Of a DNA stretch of 64,000 nt, positions 46,585 to 56,113 are shown in pieces. Each line of letters opens with the position of its first letter. Position 1 is the stretch's first letter. Source of the DNA: JAEXOD01 sp043805435 (GTDB taxonomy: Bacteria > Bacteroidota > Ignavibacteria > Ignavibacteriales > Melioribacteraceae). Where the stretch lies: NCBI GenBank assembly GCA_043805435.1, contig JAZDHY010000018.1:172520-236519 (forward strand), read 5' to 3'. The notes beneath the pieces are model-generated. The model worked only from the letters and a program-made list of their open reading frames with translations, had not been told where the DNA came from and ran no database searches. A program made the translations under genes and the position numbers.

Positions 46585-49500
46585 TTAAGCAAACCGAATA
46601 CTATCTTCACCTAAAAGGGTTAATAATTGGTTTATACACTCGTCACATATATCAATTCGTATATCCGAATAAAAATCTCTTCTTGTTGTTTCTTGTCTTA
46701 ACGAAACATAAACAGGAATAGTTCCTCCATACTTAGCACCAATATTTTTAATACATTTTATAGTATTTTCATCATGTAGTGTATCATCTAAATATAAAAT
46801 AACTTTTTTGGTAAATTTAAATCTTGCATCGTGAAGATGATATATATCTTCAACATGAAGTTTAATCCCGTCACCGCTTGCTTCAACCCGTCCTTTTACC
46901 ATTACAGTATTTTCTTCAACAATTAACGAACCGCAAGATTCGTAATTTTTTGAAAAAGTTAAACATTCACAAGAGCCGGAAAAATCGTCCAGCTTAAAAA
47001 ACGCCATTTGTTTGTTCGATTTATCAATTTTTGTTTTAACATCAGTAATAACTCCGCAAACATTAACAACCGAACCCTCTGTAAATGTTTCCGGTTCGCC
47101 TAAACTACCCGCAGAAAAGGAACTATATTCTGTCGAAAAATTAGAAAGCGGATGACTTGTTAAATAAAATCCAAGGACTTCTCTTTCTTTTGCCAGTTTC
47201 TGTTTAAGATCCCATGGCGCAATACGCGGTAATTCAGGTTCAGTAATTTCCAATTCGTCATCCTCAAACAAACTGAACATATTATCATTTTTAGAACTTA
47301 TTGCTTTAGCTGCATAATCCAATGCGTCTTCAACTGCGGCAAAATTTTGTGCCCTGCTGCCAACAGTTGAATCAAATGCCCCCGCAAAAACAAGTCCTTC
47401 TAAACCCCTTTTATTTACAATATGTGTATCTACATTACAACAGAAGTCATAGATACCTTTAAAATCTCTCCCAAGTTTTTCATGCGCTCTAATTATTTCT
47501 TCAACGGCACCAACTCCAACATTTTTTATTGCAGACAAACCAAAAACAACAATTCCATCTTCAACAACAAAATAGACTGATGGTTTATTTATACTGGGGG
47601 GAAGAACTTTAACTTTAAGTTTTCTGCAGTCTTCCAATAAAATTGCTACTTTATCGGCTTTGCCGCATTCACGAGTTAAGTTGGCAGCTAAAAATTCCGG
47701 CAAATAATGAGCTTTAAGATATGCTGTTTGATAAGCAACAATACTATATGCCACAGCGTGACTTTTATTAAAACCGTAATTTGCAAATTTATCAATATCT
47801 TCAAAAATACTTATTGCAGATTCGTGAGGGATATTGTTTTTCTTAGATTCTTCAATAAACTTAGCTTTTTGTTTAAGCATGGTTTCAGTATCTTTTTTAC
47901 CCATAGCACGACGTAATAAATCGGCATCCGCTAAAGACATACCGGCAACCCTGTTTGCAATTTGTATAACTTGTTCCTGATAAACAATGATACCATATGT
48001 TTCTTTAAGTATCGGTTCAAGAAGCGGATGGAGATATTCAACTGTTTCTTTACCGTGTTTACGCGCAATAAACGAGTTTATGTACTCCATAGGACCCGGG
48101 CGATAAAGCGCATTCATTGCAGACAAATCTTTTATAGAGGTTGGCACTAATTTTTTCAAGTACTCCCTCATCGGGGTACTTTCAAACTGAAATACTGCCG
48201 TAGTCTGCCCTTTAGCAAATAAATCAAAAGTCAATTTATCATCAAGCGGAATTTTTTCAATATCAATTTCAATTCCCCTATTTTCTTTAATATATGTAAT
48301 AGCATTACGGATAATTGTTAATGTACTTAATCCCAAAAAATCCATTTTTAATAAGCCTGCTTTATCCAATTCGTCTTTATCAAATTGAGTAACAAGCATA
48401 TTATCTTCACCAGCCCTTATTAATGGCACATAGTTGCTCACATCCGATGGAGCAATAACAACTCCGGCAGCATGACGTGAAGAATTTCGATTTAAATTTT
48501 CTAATATTTGTGCATGTTTTATTAACTCTTTAATAACAGGTTCTTCGCTATTTTTTACCCATTTTAATTCCGGAACCGTATCAATTGCCTGTTGAATAGT
48601 GAAAACTTTACCATATTTTGTAGGTATCCATTTATTTATACTATTAACGGTTGGAATAGGTATTTTTAATACTCGTGCAACATCTTTTAATACTGCTTTT
48701 GATGATAATTTATTAAATGCAATAATTTGACTTACAGCATTTTCACCATATTTTTGTTTTACGTATTCAATTACATCAGCACGTCTGTCATCAGCAAAAT
48801 CAACGTCAATATCGGGCATAGATTTACGAGACGGATTTAAGAAACGTTCAAAAAGCAAATCGTAATCCAACGGATCAACTTCGGTAATTCCAAGTGCCCA
48901 AGCAACTAAACTTCCCGCCGCACTTCCTCGTCCCGGCCCAACAGGAATACCCATCGCTTTAGCAGCATTAATAAAATCCTGAACAATTAAAAAATAACCG
49001 GTAAATCCCATTGTTTTAATTGTGTCTATTTCAAATCTTAATCTATCTTCATATTCCGGTGTAAAATTTGCAATCCGTTTATGTAAACCTTTAATTGCCA
49101 GTTCCTCAAAATATTCATCGTAATTAGTTGTTTTGGAATCTGCCGGAATTGGGAATACCGGAAATTGGAATCCCTCAAAATCGAGCTTAAGATCTATTTT
49201 TTCTTCAATTTCAAGCGTGTTTTCAATTGCACCTTTGTAATTTTTAAAAAGTGCTTTCATTTGTTCCGATGTTTTAAAGTATATTTCATCGGTTTTATAT
49301 CTCAATTCTCTATAATTTGTATCCGGATTTTTATCACTAAACAAAAGCATAATGTTATGTGCAATTGCATGTTCTTTTTCAATATAATGAATATCGTTTG
49401 TAGCAATTAATTTAATACCCAGCTCTTTAGATAATTTAGGCATACCGGCAAGTATAGGTTTTTCAACATCCAAACCATGATCTTGAATTTCTAAATAAAA

Positions 49501-50028
49501 ATCATCTCCAAATAGTTCACGATAAGTAATTGCCATTTTTTTTGCGCCTTCGTAATCCCCCTCAATCAAAAAGGAAGAAATTGGTCCGGCAGGGCATGCC
49601 GTTGTACAAATTAATCCTTCTTTGTATTGTTTAAGTACTTCCAAATCAATTCGCGGGCGATAATAAAATCCTTCCGTATGACCAATAGTACATAGTTTTA
49701 ATAGATTTTTGTAACCTATTTTATTTTTTGCAAGTAATACTAAGTGAAAGTAATTTCTTTGTTTTTTGCCTGTTACATTATTGTGCAAGCCTTTATCAAA
49801 TCTCGAACCAAATGGTGCAATATAAGCTTCCATACCAATAATAGGTTTAATGCCAGCCTTTTTGGCTTCTCTATAAAATTCAGACACACCATACATCACT
49901 CCATGATCGGTTAATGCAAGCGCATGCATATCATATTTTTTTGCGGTACTAATTAATGCACTAACTGAACAGGCTGCATCCTGTAAACTGTAATGCGAAT
50001 GATTATGTAAATGTACAAAGTCTCCCAT
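46585..50028 (-). CDS. dnaE: DNA polymerase III alpha subunit
   Basis: This is the replicative polymerase. The 1147 residues show an N-terminal PHP domain (HLHNHSHYSLQDAACS), the polymerase core with metal-binding D406 and D408 in MPDIDVDFADDRR, the GPGRGSAAGSLVAWALGIT region and, near residue 950-1050, an OB-fold. A final region of about 70 residues follows. The length is typical for DnaE of this group. It lies 16 bp after dut and is followed, after a 77-bp gap, by the SDR gene. Confidence 0.97.
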   Translation of the reverse strand: MGDFVHLHNHSHYSLQDAACSVSALISTAKKYDMHALALTDHGVMYGVSEFYREAKKAGIKPIIGMEAYIAPFGSRFDKGLHNNVTGKKQRNYFHLVLLAKNKIGYKNLLKLCTIGHTEGFYYRPRIDLEVLKQYKEGLICTTACPAGPISSFLIEGDYEGAKKMAITYRELFGDDFYLEIQDHGLDVEKPILAGMPKLSKELGIKLIATNDIHYIEKEHAIAHNIMLLFSDKNPDTNYRELRYKTDEIYFKTSEQMKALFKNYKGAIENTLEIEEKIDLKLDFEGFQFPVFPIPADSKTTNYDEYFEELAIKGLHKRIANFTPEYEDRLRFEIDTIKTMGFTGYFLIVQDFINAAKAMGIPVGPGRGSAAGSLVAWALGITEVDPLDYDLLFERFLNPSRKSMPDIDVDFADDRRADVIEYVKQKYGENAVSQIIAFNKLSSKAVLKDVARVLKIPIPTVNSINKWIPTKYGKVFTIQQAIDTVPELKWVKNSEEPVIKELIKHAQILENLNRNSSRHAAGVVIAPSDVSNYVPLIRAGEDNMLVTQFDKDELDKAGLLKMDFLGLSTLTIIRNAITYIKENRGIEIDIEKIPLDDKLTFDLFAKGQTTAVFQFESTPMREYLKKLVPTSIKDLSAMNALYRPGPMEYINSFIARKHGKETVEYLHPLLEPILKETYGIIVYQEQVIQIANRVAGMSLADADLLRRAMGKKDTETMLKQKAKFIEESKKNNIPHESAISIFEDIDKFANYGFNKSHAVAYSIVAYQTAYLKAHYLPEFLAANLTRECGKADKVAILLEDCRKLKVKVLPPSINKPSVYFVVEDGIVVFGLSAIKNVGVGAVEEIIRAHEKLGRDFKGIYDFCCNVDTHIVNKRGLEGLVFAGAFDSTVGSRAQNFAAVEDALDYAAKAISSKNDNMFSLFEDDELEITEPELPRIAPWDLKQKLAKEREVLGFYLTSHPLSNFSTEYSSFSAGSLGEPETFTEGSVVNVCGVITDVKTKIDKSNKQMAFFKLDDFSGSCECLTFSKNYESCGSLIVEENTVMVKGRVEASGDGIKLHVEDIYHLHDARFKFTKKVILYLDDTLHDENTIKCIKNIGAKYGGTIPVYVSLRQETTRRDFYSDIRIDICDECINQLLTLLGEDSIRFA

Positions 50029-50044
50029 ATTATTTCACCAACAA

Positions 50045-50500
50045 TTAGTTTTTTCCTGAATGACCAAAACCGTTTGCACCACGTTTGCTTTTTGCTAAAT
50101 CGCCTGCAATAACAAATTTGGCTAAACTTACTTTAGATAAAACCAATTGAGCAATTCTGTCTCCGCGTCTAATTATAAAATCATTTGTCCCAAAATTAAA
50201 CAAAATCACTTTAATTTCTCCTCTGTAATCCGAGTCAATTGTACCCGGAGCATTAAGTACTCCAATTCCAAATTTTGCTGCCAACCCACTCCTTCCTCTA
50301 ACTTGTATTTCAAAACCTTCAGGAATTTCGACCGATAAATTTGTAGCAACCAAACCATAACTTCCACTTTTAATAATAACTTCTTCAGATACAGCAGCTC
50401 TAACATCCATGCCTGCACTTCCGGGTGTTTCGTAAACCGGTATATCAATATCATTATATTCATTAGATATTTTTTTTATTTTAACTTCAACTTTTTTCAT
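50045..50500 (-). CDS. dut: dUTP diphosphatase
   Basis: The enzyme hydrolyses dUTP to dUMP and pyrophosphate, which prevents uracil in DNA and supplies dTMP synthesis. The 151-residue trimeric-type dUTPase shows AGMDVRA, RGRSGLA, the uracil-pocket GTIDSDYRGE and a C-terminal P-loop-like motif, RGANGFGHSG. The last motif differs from the common RGxGGFGSTG, with Asn and His at two places. The gene lies 11 bp after the flippase gene. Confidence 0.96.
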   Translation of the reverse strand: MKKVEVKIKKISNEYNDIDIPVYETPGSAGMDVRAAVSEEVIIKSGSYGLVATNLSVEIPEGFEIQVRGRSGLAAKFGIGVLNAPGTIDSDYRGEIKVILFNFGTNDFIIRRGDRIAQLVLSKVSLAKFVIAGDLAKSKRGANGFGHSGKN

Positions 50501-50511
50501 TTATTTAGAAC

Positions 50512-51978
50512 TCATTTTTTTTTAACTTTTAATAAGCGCAGAAGTATTGAAAACTCTGCTGTTTTTACAACTTTTAACACAAATAACATTATAATAAAAA
50601 ATACCAACAAAGCAAATTTATTAACCAATAATAAATTATTAGAATAATATAAGTAAAAATATACAATGCTGCTTATTACAATTAGCCCAATTACCCGTAA
50701 TACTTTTCCCATTTCATATTCAATTTTATAAAATTTTTGAGAAACAAAATATATTCCAATTGCCATTGCCATATAACTAAACAAAGTTGCATATGCAGCC
50801 CCAACCAAACTATATATTGGAATAAGTACAAGATTAGCCACAACATTAATAACAGCCCCAACTAAAGTTATATAGGGTAAATATTTTGTTTTTTCTTCAA
50901 TATAAATTCCGGCATTAAAATTTACATACATTCCATGAAAAATATAAGCAAACAAAACAGTAGGCACAATAACCAAACCTTTCCAATATGCAGGAGCAAT
51001 TATCGGATTTCCGCCCGGGAGTTTAAATTTAGCAAAATCATCCACAAATAAAGTCACTAATATCCAAATTACACTTGCAATAATTACAAATAACGTTAAT
51101 ATTTTAGAAAATATCTCTTTTGCGTCTTTTTCTTTTGCATTAACCAAAAAAAACGGCTGCCAAGCATATTGAAACATACTTACAAACAACATCATAAATA
51201 TACCAAGTTTGTAATTTGCAGTATAAACGCCTACAGTGGCATCATTGGTCATTGCTGTTAATATTGGTCTATCTATTACCTGCACAATTGTGGATGAAAT
51301 AGCTGCCGGTAAATAAGGCATTCCAAAATTTAACATCTGTTTTAGCGATTCAACTTTAACTTTAAAATTTAAGCTGCGCCCAATTTCCGGTATTAAAAAT
51401 ATAAATGCGGCTATAGATGCAATAAGATTGCTTAAAAATATTGCTTCAATTCCATATTTAAGTTTAATAATAAAAAACAAAATTAAAGAAATATTTATAA
51501 AAATAAATGCCATTTTGATAAAGGCAAATTTTCCGGCCTTTCTTTTTAAACGCAAATCCGCAAAAGGAATTAACGCTAATGTATCGAAGAATAAAATTAA
51601 AACCACATAATATATTAGATGTTCATATTGATGAGGTACCTGCATCAAAAAGACAAATGAACTTTTAAAAACCATAATTAAAACAGAAAGAATACCCGTG
51701 CTAAGCAAAACAAACCAATAAGCGGTGGAATAAACATTTTTTTTATCTTTATTTTCCGCCATTGAAGAATATTTTAAAAAAGCGGCATCCATTCCATATA
51801 TATATACAATATTAAGAAAAGCAATATATGCATAGATGTTGGAATAAATACCAAAATCGGCCTCTGTTAAATAATGCGTATAAAACGGCACAAGAATAAA
51901 GACAAGAAACCTTCCAACAATTGTACTTATTCCATATATAGCTGTATCTTTAAATAGTTCTTTTATCTTATCAAACAT
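50512..51978 (-). CDS. Wzx-type polysaccharide flippase
   Basis: The 488-residue protein has about 14 hydrophobic helices and the start FKDTAIYGISTIVGRFLVFI of the oligosaccharide flippase (MOP) family. These proteins move lipid-linked oligosaccharide units to the outer face of the inner membrane. It belongs with the glycosyltransferases upstream, though accA and a thioesterase gene lie between. Whether it handles O-antigen, capsule or teichuronic-type units is unknown. Confidence 0.88.
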   Translation of the reverse strand: MFDKIKELFKDTAIYGISTIVGRFLVFILVPFYTHYLTEADFGIYSNIYAYIAFLNIVYIYGMDAAFLKYSSMAENKDKKNVYSTAYWFVLLSTGILSVLIMVFKSSFVFLMQVPHQYEHLIYYVVLILFFDTLALIPFADLRLKRKAGKFAFIKMAFIFINISLILFFIIKLKYGIEAIFLSNLIASIAAFIFLIPEIGRSLNFKVKVESLKQMLNFGMPYLPAAISSTIVQVIDRPILTAMTNDATVGVYTANYKLGIFMMLFVSMFQYAWQPFFLVNAKEKDAKEIFSKILTLFVIIASVIWILVTLFVDDFAKFKLPGGNPIIAPAYWKGLVIVPTVLFAYIFHGMYVNFNAGIYIEEKTKYLPYITLVGAVINVVANLVLIPIYSLVGAAYATLFSYMAMAIGIYFVSQKFYKIEYEMGKVLRVIGLIVISSIVYFYLYYSNNLLLVNKFALLVFFIIMLFVLKVVKTAEFSILLRLLKVKKK

Positions 51979-51984
51979 TAATTT

Positions 51985-52398
51985 TTATTCCTTAAAATAC
52001 GGGCCTAAAATTTCCAAATAAAATTTAGGAGGCCTAGTTGCTTTTTTAGTGTCGCTTTTAATAAAAATATGTTCAGTAAATCCTTCGGCTATAATATCTT
52101 CGGTAGGATAACGCCTAATCACATAATCTATTCTTACTTTTGCAGAAGTTAAAGTTTTGTTAATTGCTTCAATTTCCAACTGATCATCATATATCGCCGG
52201 CATTTTATATTTAATTCCGGCTTCAATTAAAGGCAGTTGATATCCGTTTTCTTCTATTTGTCTGTATGGAAGTCCAATAGAGCGTAATAATTCCGTCCTG
52301 CCAACTTCAAAGTACTCAAAATATTTGCCGTTATACACAAATTGCATTTTATCAGTATCGGCATATCTAACTCTTACTAACACTTTATTAGAAATCAT
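51985..52398 (-). CDS. Acyl-CoA thioesterase, YbgC/4HBT type
   Basis: The 137-residue hotdog-fold protein has the catalytic Asp in VRYADTDKMQFVYNGKYFEYFE-like segment near residue 15, typical of 4-hydroxybenzoyl-CoA/YbgC thioesterases. A later IRRYPTEDIIAEGFTEH stretch matches the family. It hydrolyses an acyl-CoA of unknown chain. GAGG lies before the ATG, and it is 18 bp after accA. Confidence 0.85.
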   Translation of the reverse strand: MISNKVLVRVRYADTDKMQFVYNGKYFEYFEVGRTELLRSIGLPYRQIEENGYQLPLIEAGIKYKMPAIYDDQLEIEAINKTLTSAKVRIDYVIRRYPTEDIIAEGFTEHIFIKSDTKKATRPPKFYLEILGPYFKE

Positions 52399-52415
52399 TC
52401 AATACCTCTATAATG

Positions 52416-53366
52416 CTATTCTTCAAAAACGCCAATTTTTCCAAATTTTTCAATTCGGCTATTAACCAATTTATCAGTTTTAATTTTTAGAAGTTTGGCA
52501 AGTTCCTCTTTAATAGTTTTTTTTAAGGTAAAAGCCATTGCTTGCGGATCTTTATGGGCACCGCCAAGAGGTTCTTGAATAATTCTATCTATTATTCCTT
52601 GTTTTAACAAATCAGTTGGAGTTAGTTTAAGTGCTTCTGCAGCTTGTTCTTTATATTCCCAGCTACGCCATAAAATAGAAGAACATGATTCGGGACTGAT
52701 TACAGAATACCAGGTGTTTTCAAGCATTAAAACTCTATCTCCAATTGCAATACCTAAAGCTCCACCGCTTGCACCTTCGCCAATAATTATTACAATAATA
52801 GGCACTTTTAGTTTACTCATTTCAACTAAATTTTTAGCTATTGCTTCTGCTTGCCCGTTTTGTTCTGCTTCAATACCCGGAAAAGCTCCCGGAGTATCAA
52901 TTAACGAAATAACCGGTAAATGAAACTTTTCGGCAAGTTTCATTAAACGCAACGCTTTTCTATAACCTTCAGGATTTGGCATCCCAAAATTTCTATAAAC
53001 ATTAGATTTTGTATCTCTACCTTTTTGATGACCAATAATCATTACTTTTTGATCGTCAATATTTGCAAAACCACCAACAATAGCTTTATCATCCTTATAA
53101 AGTCTATCTCCATGAAGTTCTACAAAGTCTTTTGTCATTAAGTAGATATAATCTAAAGTATATGGTCTTTCGGCATGTCTGGCAAGTTGAACAATTTGCC
53201 ATCTGGATAAATTGCCATAAATAGTCTTTTTAAGCTGTAATACTTTTTCCTCAAGGCTTAGTATTTCGTCAGAAATATCAAGATTAACCTGATATTTTTT
53301 CATTTCTTCTATTTTGTTTTCTATCTCAATAATCGGTTTTTCAAAATCCAAAACAGTTTTTGCCAT
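52416..53366 (-). CDS. accA: Acetyl-CoA carboxylase carboxyltransferase subunit alpha
   Basis: AccA with AccD transfers the carboxyl group from carboxybiotin to acetyl-CoA, giving malonyl-CoA for fatty-acid synthesis. The 316 residues show an N-terminal helix (VLDFEKPIIEIENKIEEM), HRGDRxY-like ELHGDRLYKDD, the oxyanion-type loop GEGASGGALGIAIGD and SPESCSSILWRSW. GGAG lies before the ATG. It sits directly after polysaccharide genes in the same direction. Confidence 0.97.
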   Translation of the reverse strand: MAKTVLDFEKPIIEIENKIEEMKKYQVNLDISDEILSLEEKVLQLKKTIYGNLSRWQIVQLARHAERPYTLDYIYLMTKDFVELHGDRLYKDDKAIVGGFANIDDQKVMIIGHQKGRDTKSNVYRNFGMPNPEGYRKALRLMKLAEKFHLPVISLIDTPGAFPGIEAEQNGQAEAIAKNLVEMSKLKVPIIVIIIGEGASGGALGIAIGDRVLMLENTWYSVISPESCSSILWRSWEYKEQAAEALKLTPTDLLKQGIIDRIIQEPLGGAHKDPQAMAFTLKKTIKEELAKLLKIKTDKLVNSRIEKFGKIGVFEE

Positions 53367-53368
53367 TA

Positions 53369-55357
53369 TTACTCCATTTTAATAAATATCTTAGTAAAGG
53401 TCTTGCCAAGTATCTCAAGATCTAACCAAATATTTTGATTTTTGGCATAAAAAAGATTTAATTTATCAACCTCTTTTGAATCTGATTGATCAAATAATTC
53501 TGTAAACCATAATCCGGTTAAAGCCGGTTTTCCTAAGTACAAACCGGCATAAAAACTTTTATTGTTTGGTCCTACAAAACTTTTTTTACCCGAAACCACT
53601 TTAGGGACCTCTAAAACAAAGGAATTGAATAAAGTTTTTTTTCCTGTTATTTTAAATAATAAATACAAAAACGGAAATATAGAAAATAAAATTGATATAC
53701 CAAGAATAAAATCAAATAGCGATTTAGTAATTTTATGCAGTGAAGACGAAATATTATAATTAACCTTAAGCAAAGGAATATCTTCTAATACCGTAACTGA
53801 TGATTTGCCAACAAGATAATCGTGTTCTTGCCCTGAAACCAAAAAATCGACATTAATATTTTGACATTGCGAAACGACACTAAATATTTGTTCAAAACTT
53901 ATATCTTCAGACAAAAAAATAACTTTTTCAATTTTATTTTCAATAATAGTTTTTTTTATATTTTCAATTGACGCAATTACACTAAAACTTCCCTTTTTTA
54001 ATCCAATTTCCTTTGTAGTTAATCCAACAAAACCAACAACCACATTTAGTAATGATATATTCGATTTTAATTTATTTCCCAACTCAACGGCTTTATCTCC
54101 TGTACCAACTATTAAAGTACGTATTTTGTTATGGCTGGAACCAACTCCAATTCTAAAGAACACTTTAAGTATTATTCGCCACAAAGGGAATGATATTATG
54201 GAAAGGAAAAAAGTAATAAGTACAACTGCACGACTAAAAGCAAATTGTTTTAAAAAGAACGTTAATGTAGTTATAACAAACAAACCGGAAATTAAACCCA
54301 GCCAGCTGCGTAATATGAGGAACGAATTTTTTTTATATGCCCCCGAAAGAGCAGATATTAGAATTTGTACAATAGCAGGCACAAAATAGATAATCGGTTT
54401 ATATTCATTCGGAAAACCTATCCAATGATCATTTCTATACACATATTCGGCAAAATACACACCAAACGAATAAAAACAAAAATCGACACTAACTGCAAAA
54501 ATAACCGTTTTGTAAATATATGTAAAAGCAACAAGTTTTCTTAAATAAATTGCTGTTTGCAATATAAGCTGAACTATTAAAGATGCAGACATATGTTTTT
54601 TTACAAAAATTTGCATTGCTTCATAAAACATTTTAGTTTCATCAATAGAACTACGTTTTGTGCTTTCACCCTTATAATGTATAATTTCGGTAGTATGAAC
54701 ATAATAAACTTTATATCCTGATTTTTGAACTCTATAACATAAATCAAGATCTTCACCATACATAAAAAAAGTAGTATCAAATCCACCATTTTTGATATAA
54801 ACTTCCCGCTTCAACATCATAAAGGCACCCGAAATTGCATCAACTTCGTATGTTTGGTTTTCGTCTAAATAAGTAAGGTTGTAATTTGCAAATAATTTAC
54901 TTTTAGGAAAAAAAGCACTTAAACCGGTTACTTTAGTAAATGATGTCCAAGGACCTGGGAAACCTCTCCTGCAGGCAAGCTGTAAAGTACCGTTTGGGTT
55001 TAACACTTTACACCCGGCCATTCCGGCATCCGGTGTTTTGTCAAAAAATTCAAATAATTTACTAAAGGTGTCTTCTTTTACAATTGTATCGGGATTTATT
55101 AAACAATAAAACCGGCCTTTAGCTATTTCCATTCCTTGGTTATTTGCCGAACCAAAACCAACATTTATTTTGTTTGCAATTAATTTAATATCGGGATATT
55201 TTTCACTAATCAGTTCAACACTACCATCCTGAGAGTTATTATCTATAATAATAATTTCATATTCAAAATTTACGAGTGCTTTTTTTAGTGAAGAAATTAA
55301 ATTTAGAACAAATTCCTTAACGTTATAATTTACAACAATTATGGATATATCAAGCAT
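53369..55357 (-). CDS. GT2 glycosyltransferase fused to a degenerate phosphoglycosyltransferase module
   Basis: I start it at the ATG at 55357 (MLDISIIVVNYNV); a reading from 55408 would overlap the previous gene. The 662-residue protein has a GT2 domain (about 1-260), with NPDTIV and a MYGEDLDLCYRVQK motif. Membrane helices follow (about 270-400), then a Rossmann-like domain (about 425-530, RTLIVGTGDKAVELG). The C-terminus keeps the first helix and the last part of a polyprenyl phosphoglycosyltransferase (KPALTGLW...LDLEILGKTF). It lacks the KFRSM and catalytic Asp-Glu region of such enzymes. It probably transfers a sugar; the C-terminal half may be structural. Confidence 0.8.
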   Translation of the reverse strand: MLDISIIVVNYNVKEFVLNLISSLKKALVNFEYEIIIIDNNSQDGSVELISEKYPDIKLIANKINVGFGSANNQGMEIAKGRFYCLINPDTIVKEDTFSKLFEFFDKTPDAGMAGCKVLNPNGTLQLACRRGFPGPWTSFTKVTGLSAFFPKSKLFANYNLTYLDENQTYEVDAISGAFMMLKREVYIKNGGFDTTFFMYGEDLDLCYRVQKSGYKVYYVHTTEIIHYKGESTKRSSIDETKMFYEAMQIFVKKHMSASLIVQLILQTAIYLRKLVAFTYIYKTVIFAVSVDFCFYSFGVYFAEYVYRNDHWIGFPNEYKPIIYFVPAIVQILISALSGAYKKNSFLILRSWLGLISGLFVITTLTFFLKQFAFSRAVVLITFFLSIISFPLWRIILKVFFRIGVGSSHNKIRTLIVGTGDKAVELGNKLKSNISLLNVVVGFVGLTTKEIGLKKGSFSVIASIENIKKTIIENKIEKVIFLSEDISFEQIFSVVSQCQNINVDFLVSGQEHDYLVGKSSVTVLEDIPLLKVNYNISSSLHKITKSLFDFILGISILFSIFPFLYLLFKITGKKTLFNSFVLEVPKVVSGKKSFVGPNNKSFYAGLYLGKPALTGLWFTELFDQSDSKEVDKLNLFYAKNQNIWLDLEILGKTFTKIFIKME

Positions 55358-55365
55358 ATCTTGTA

Positions 55366-56085
55366 TCACTTTAAAATTCCAAGCATATGGAATATTCTCA
55401 ATTTCCATACCATAAAAACAGCTTCAATAACAATTTTTCTATTCATTTTTGAAGTACCTTGAACGCGATCTGTAAAAATTATAGGAACTTCACCTATTCT
55501 AAATCCTTTTTTCCATGTTTTAAAATTCATTTCTATTTGGAACGAATACCCATTAGATTTAATTTTAGATAAATCAATAGAATTTAAGATTTCGCGCTTA
55601 AAACACTTAAAACCACCGGTACAATCATGAATTGGTAAACCGGTAATAAATCGCGAATAATAATTTGCAAAATAACTCAATAATAGTCGTCTCATAGGCC
55701 AATTGATAACATTTACGCCTGTAATATATCTGGAACCTATAATCAAATCGTATTGATCAAGTTTTTTCATAAACTTATCAATATCTCTAGGATCATGTGA
55801 AAAATCGGCATCCATTTGTACCGCATAATCATAACCGTTAGCAAGCATATACCTAAAGCCTGCTACATATGCCGTACCCAGCCCCATTTTTTTTTCGCGC
55901 CATAAAAGACGAATTCGTTTATCTTTTTCACCCAAATTTTTTACAAACTGGGCAGTCCCATCAGGTGAATTATCGTCAACAACCAATATATTTGCATTAG
56001 GGTATAATTCTAACAGTTCATGAATTAAATTTTTAATATTATCCATTTCGTTATAAGTTGGAATAATTATCAACGTTTTATTCAT
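55366..56085 (-). CDS. Polyprenol-phosphate mannosyltransferase-type GT2 (DPM1-like)
   Basis: The 239-residue soluble GT2 enzyme resembles dolichol/polyprenol-phosphate mannose synthases. It has IIIPTYNEMDNI at the N-terminus, VVDDNSPDGTAQFV, the DADFSHDPRDI metal site and GSRYITGVNVINWPMRR. A C-terminal stretch (about 205-225) is mildly hydrophobic. It would make a lipid-linked sugar for use outside the membrane. AAAGGA precedes the ATG. It is 28 bp after the sugar transferase gene. Confidence 0.88.
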   Translation of the reverse strand: MNKTLIIIPTYNEMDNIKNLIHELLELYPNANILVVDDNSPDGTAQFVKNLGEKDKRIRLLWREKKMGLGTAYVAGFRYMLANGYDYAVQMDADFSHDPRDIDKFMKKLDQYDLIIGSRYITGVNVINWPMRRLLLSYFANYYSRFITGLPIHDCTGGFKCFKREILNSIDLSKIKSNGYSFQIEMNFKTWKKGFRIGEVPIIFTDRVQGTSKMNRKIVIEAVFMVWKLRIFHMLGILK

Positions 56086-56113
56086 CTTTTTTCCTTTAAT
56101 TTAATCATGTTAA

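Noticed and set aside
55358..55408. N-terminal extension of the GT2 fusion gene
   Set aside because: It overlaps the preceding gene and is not GT2-like; the family start SIIVVNYN follows the ATG at 55357 directly.
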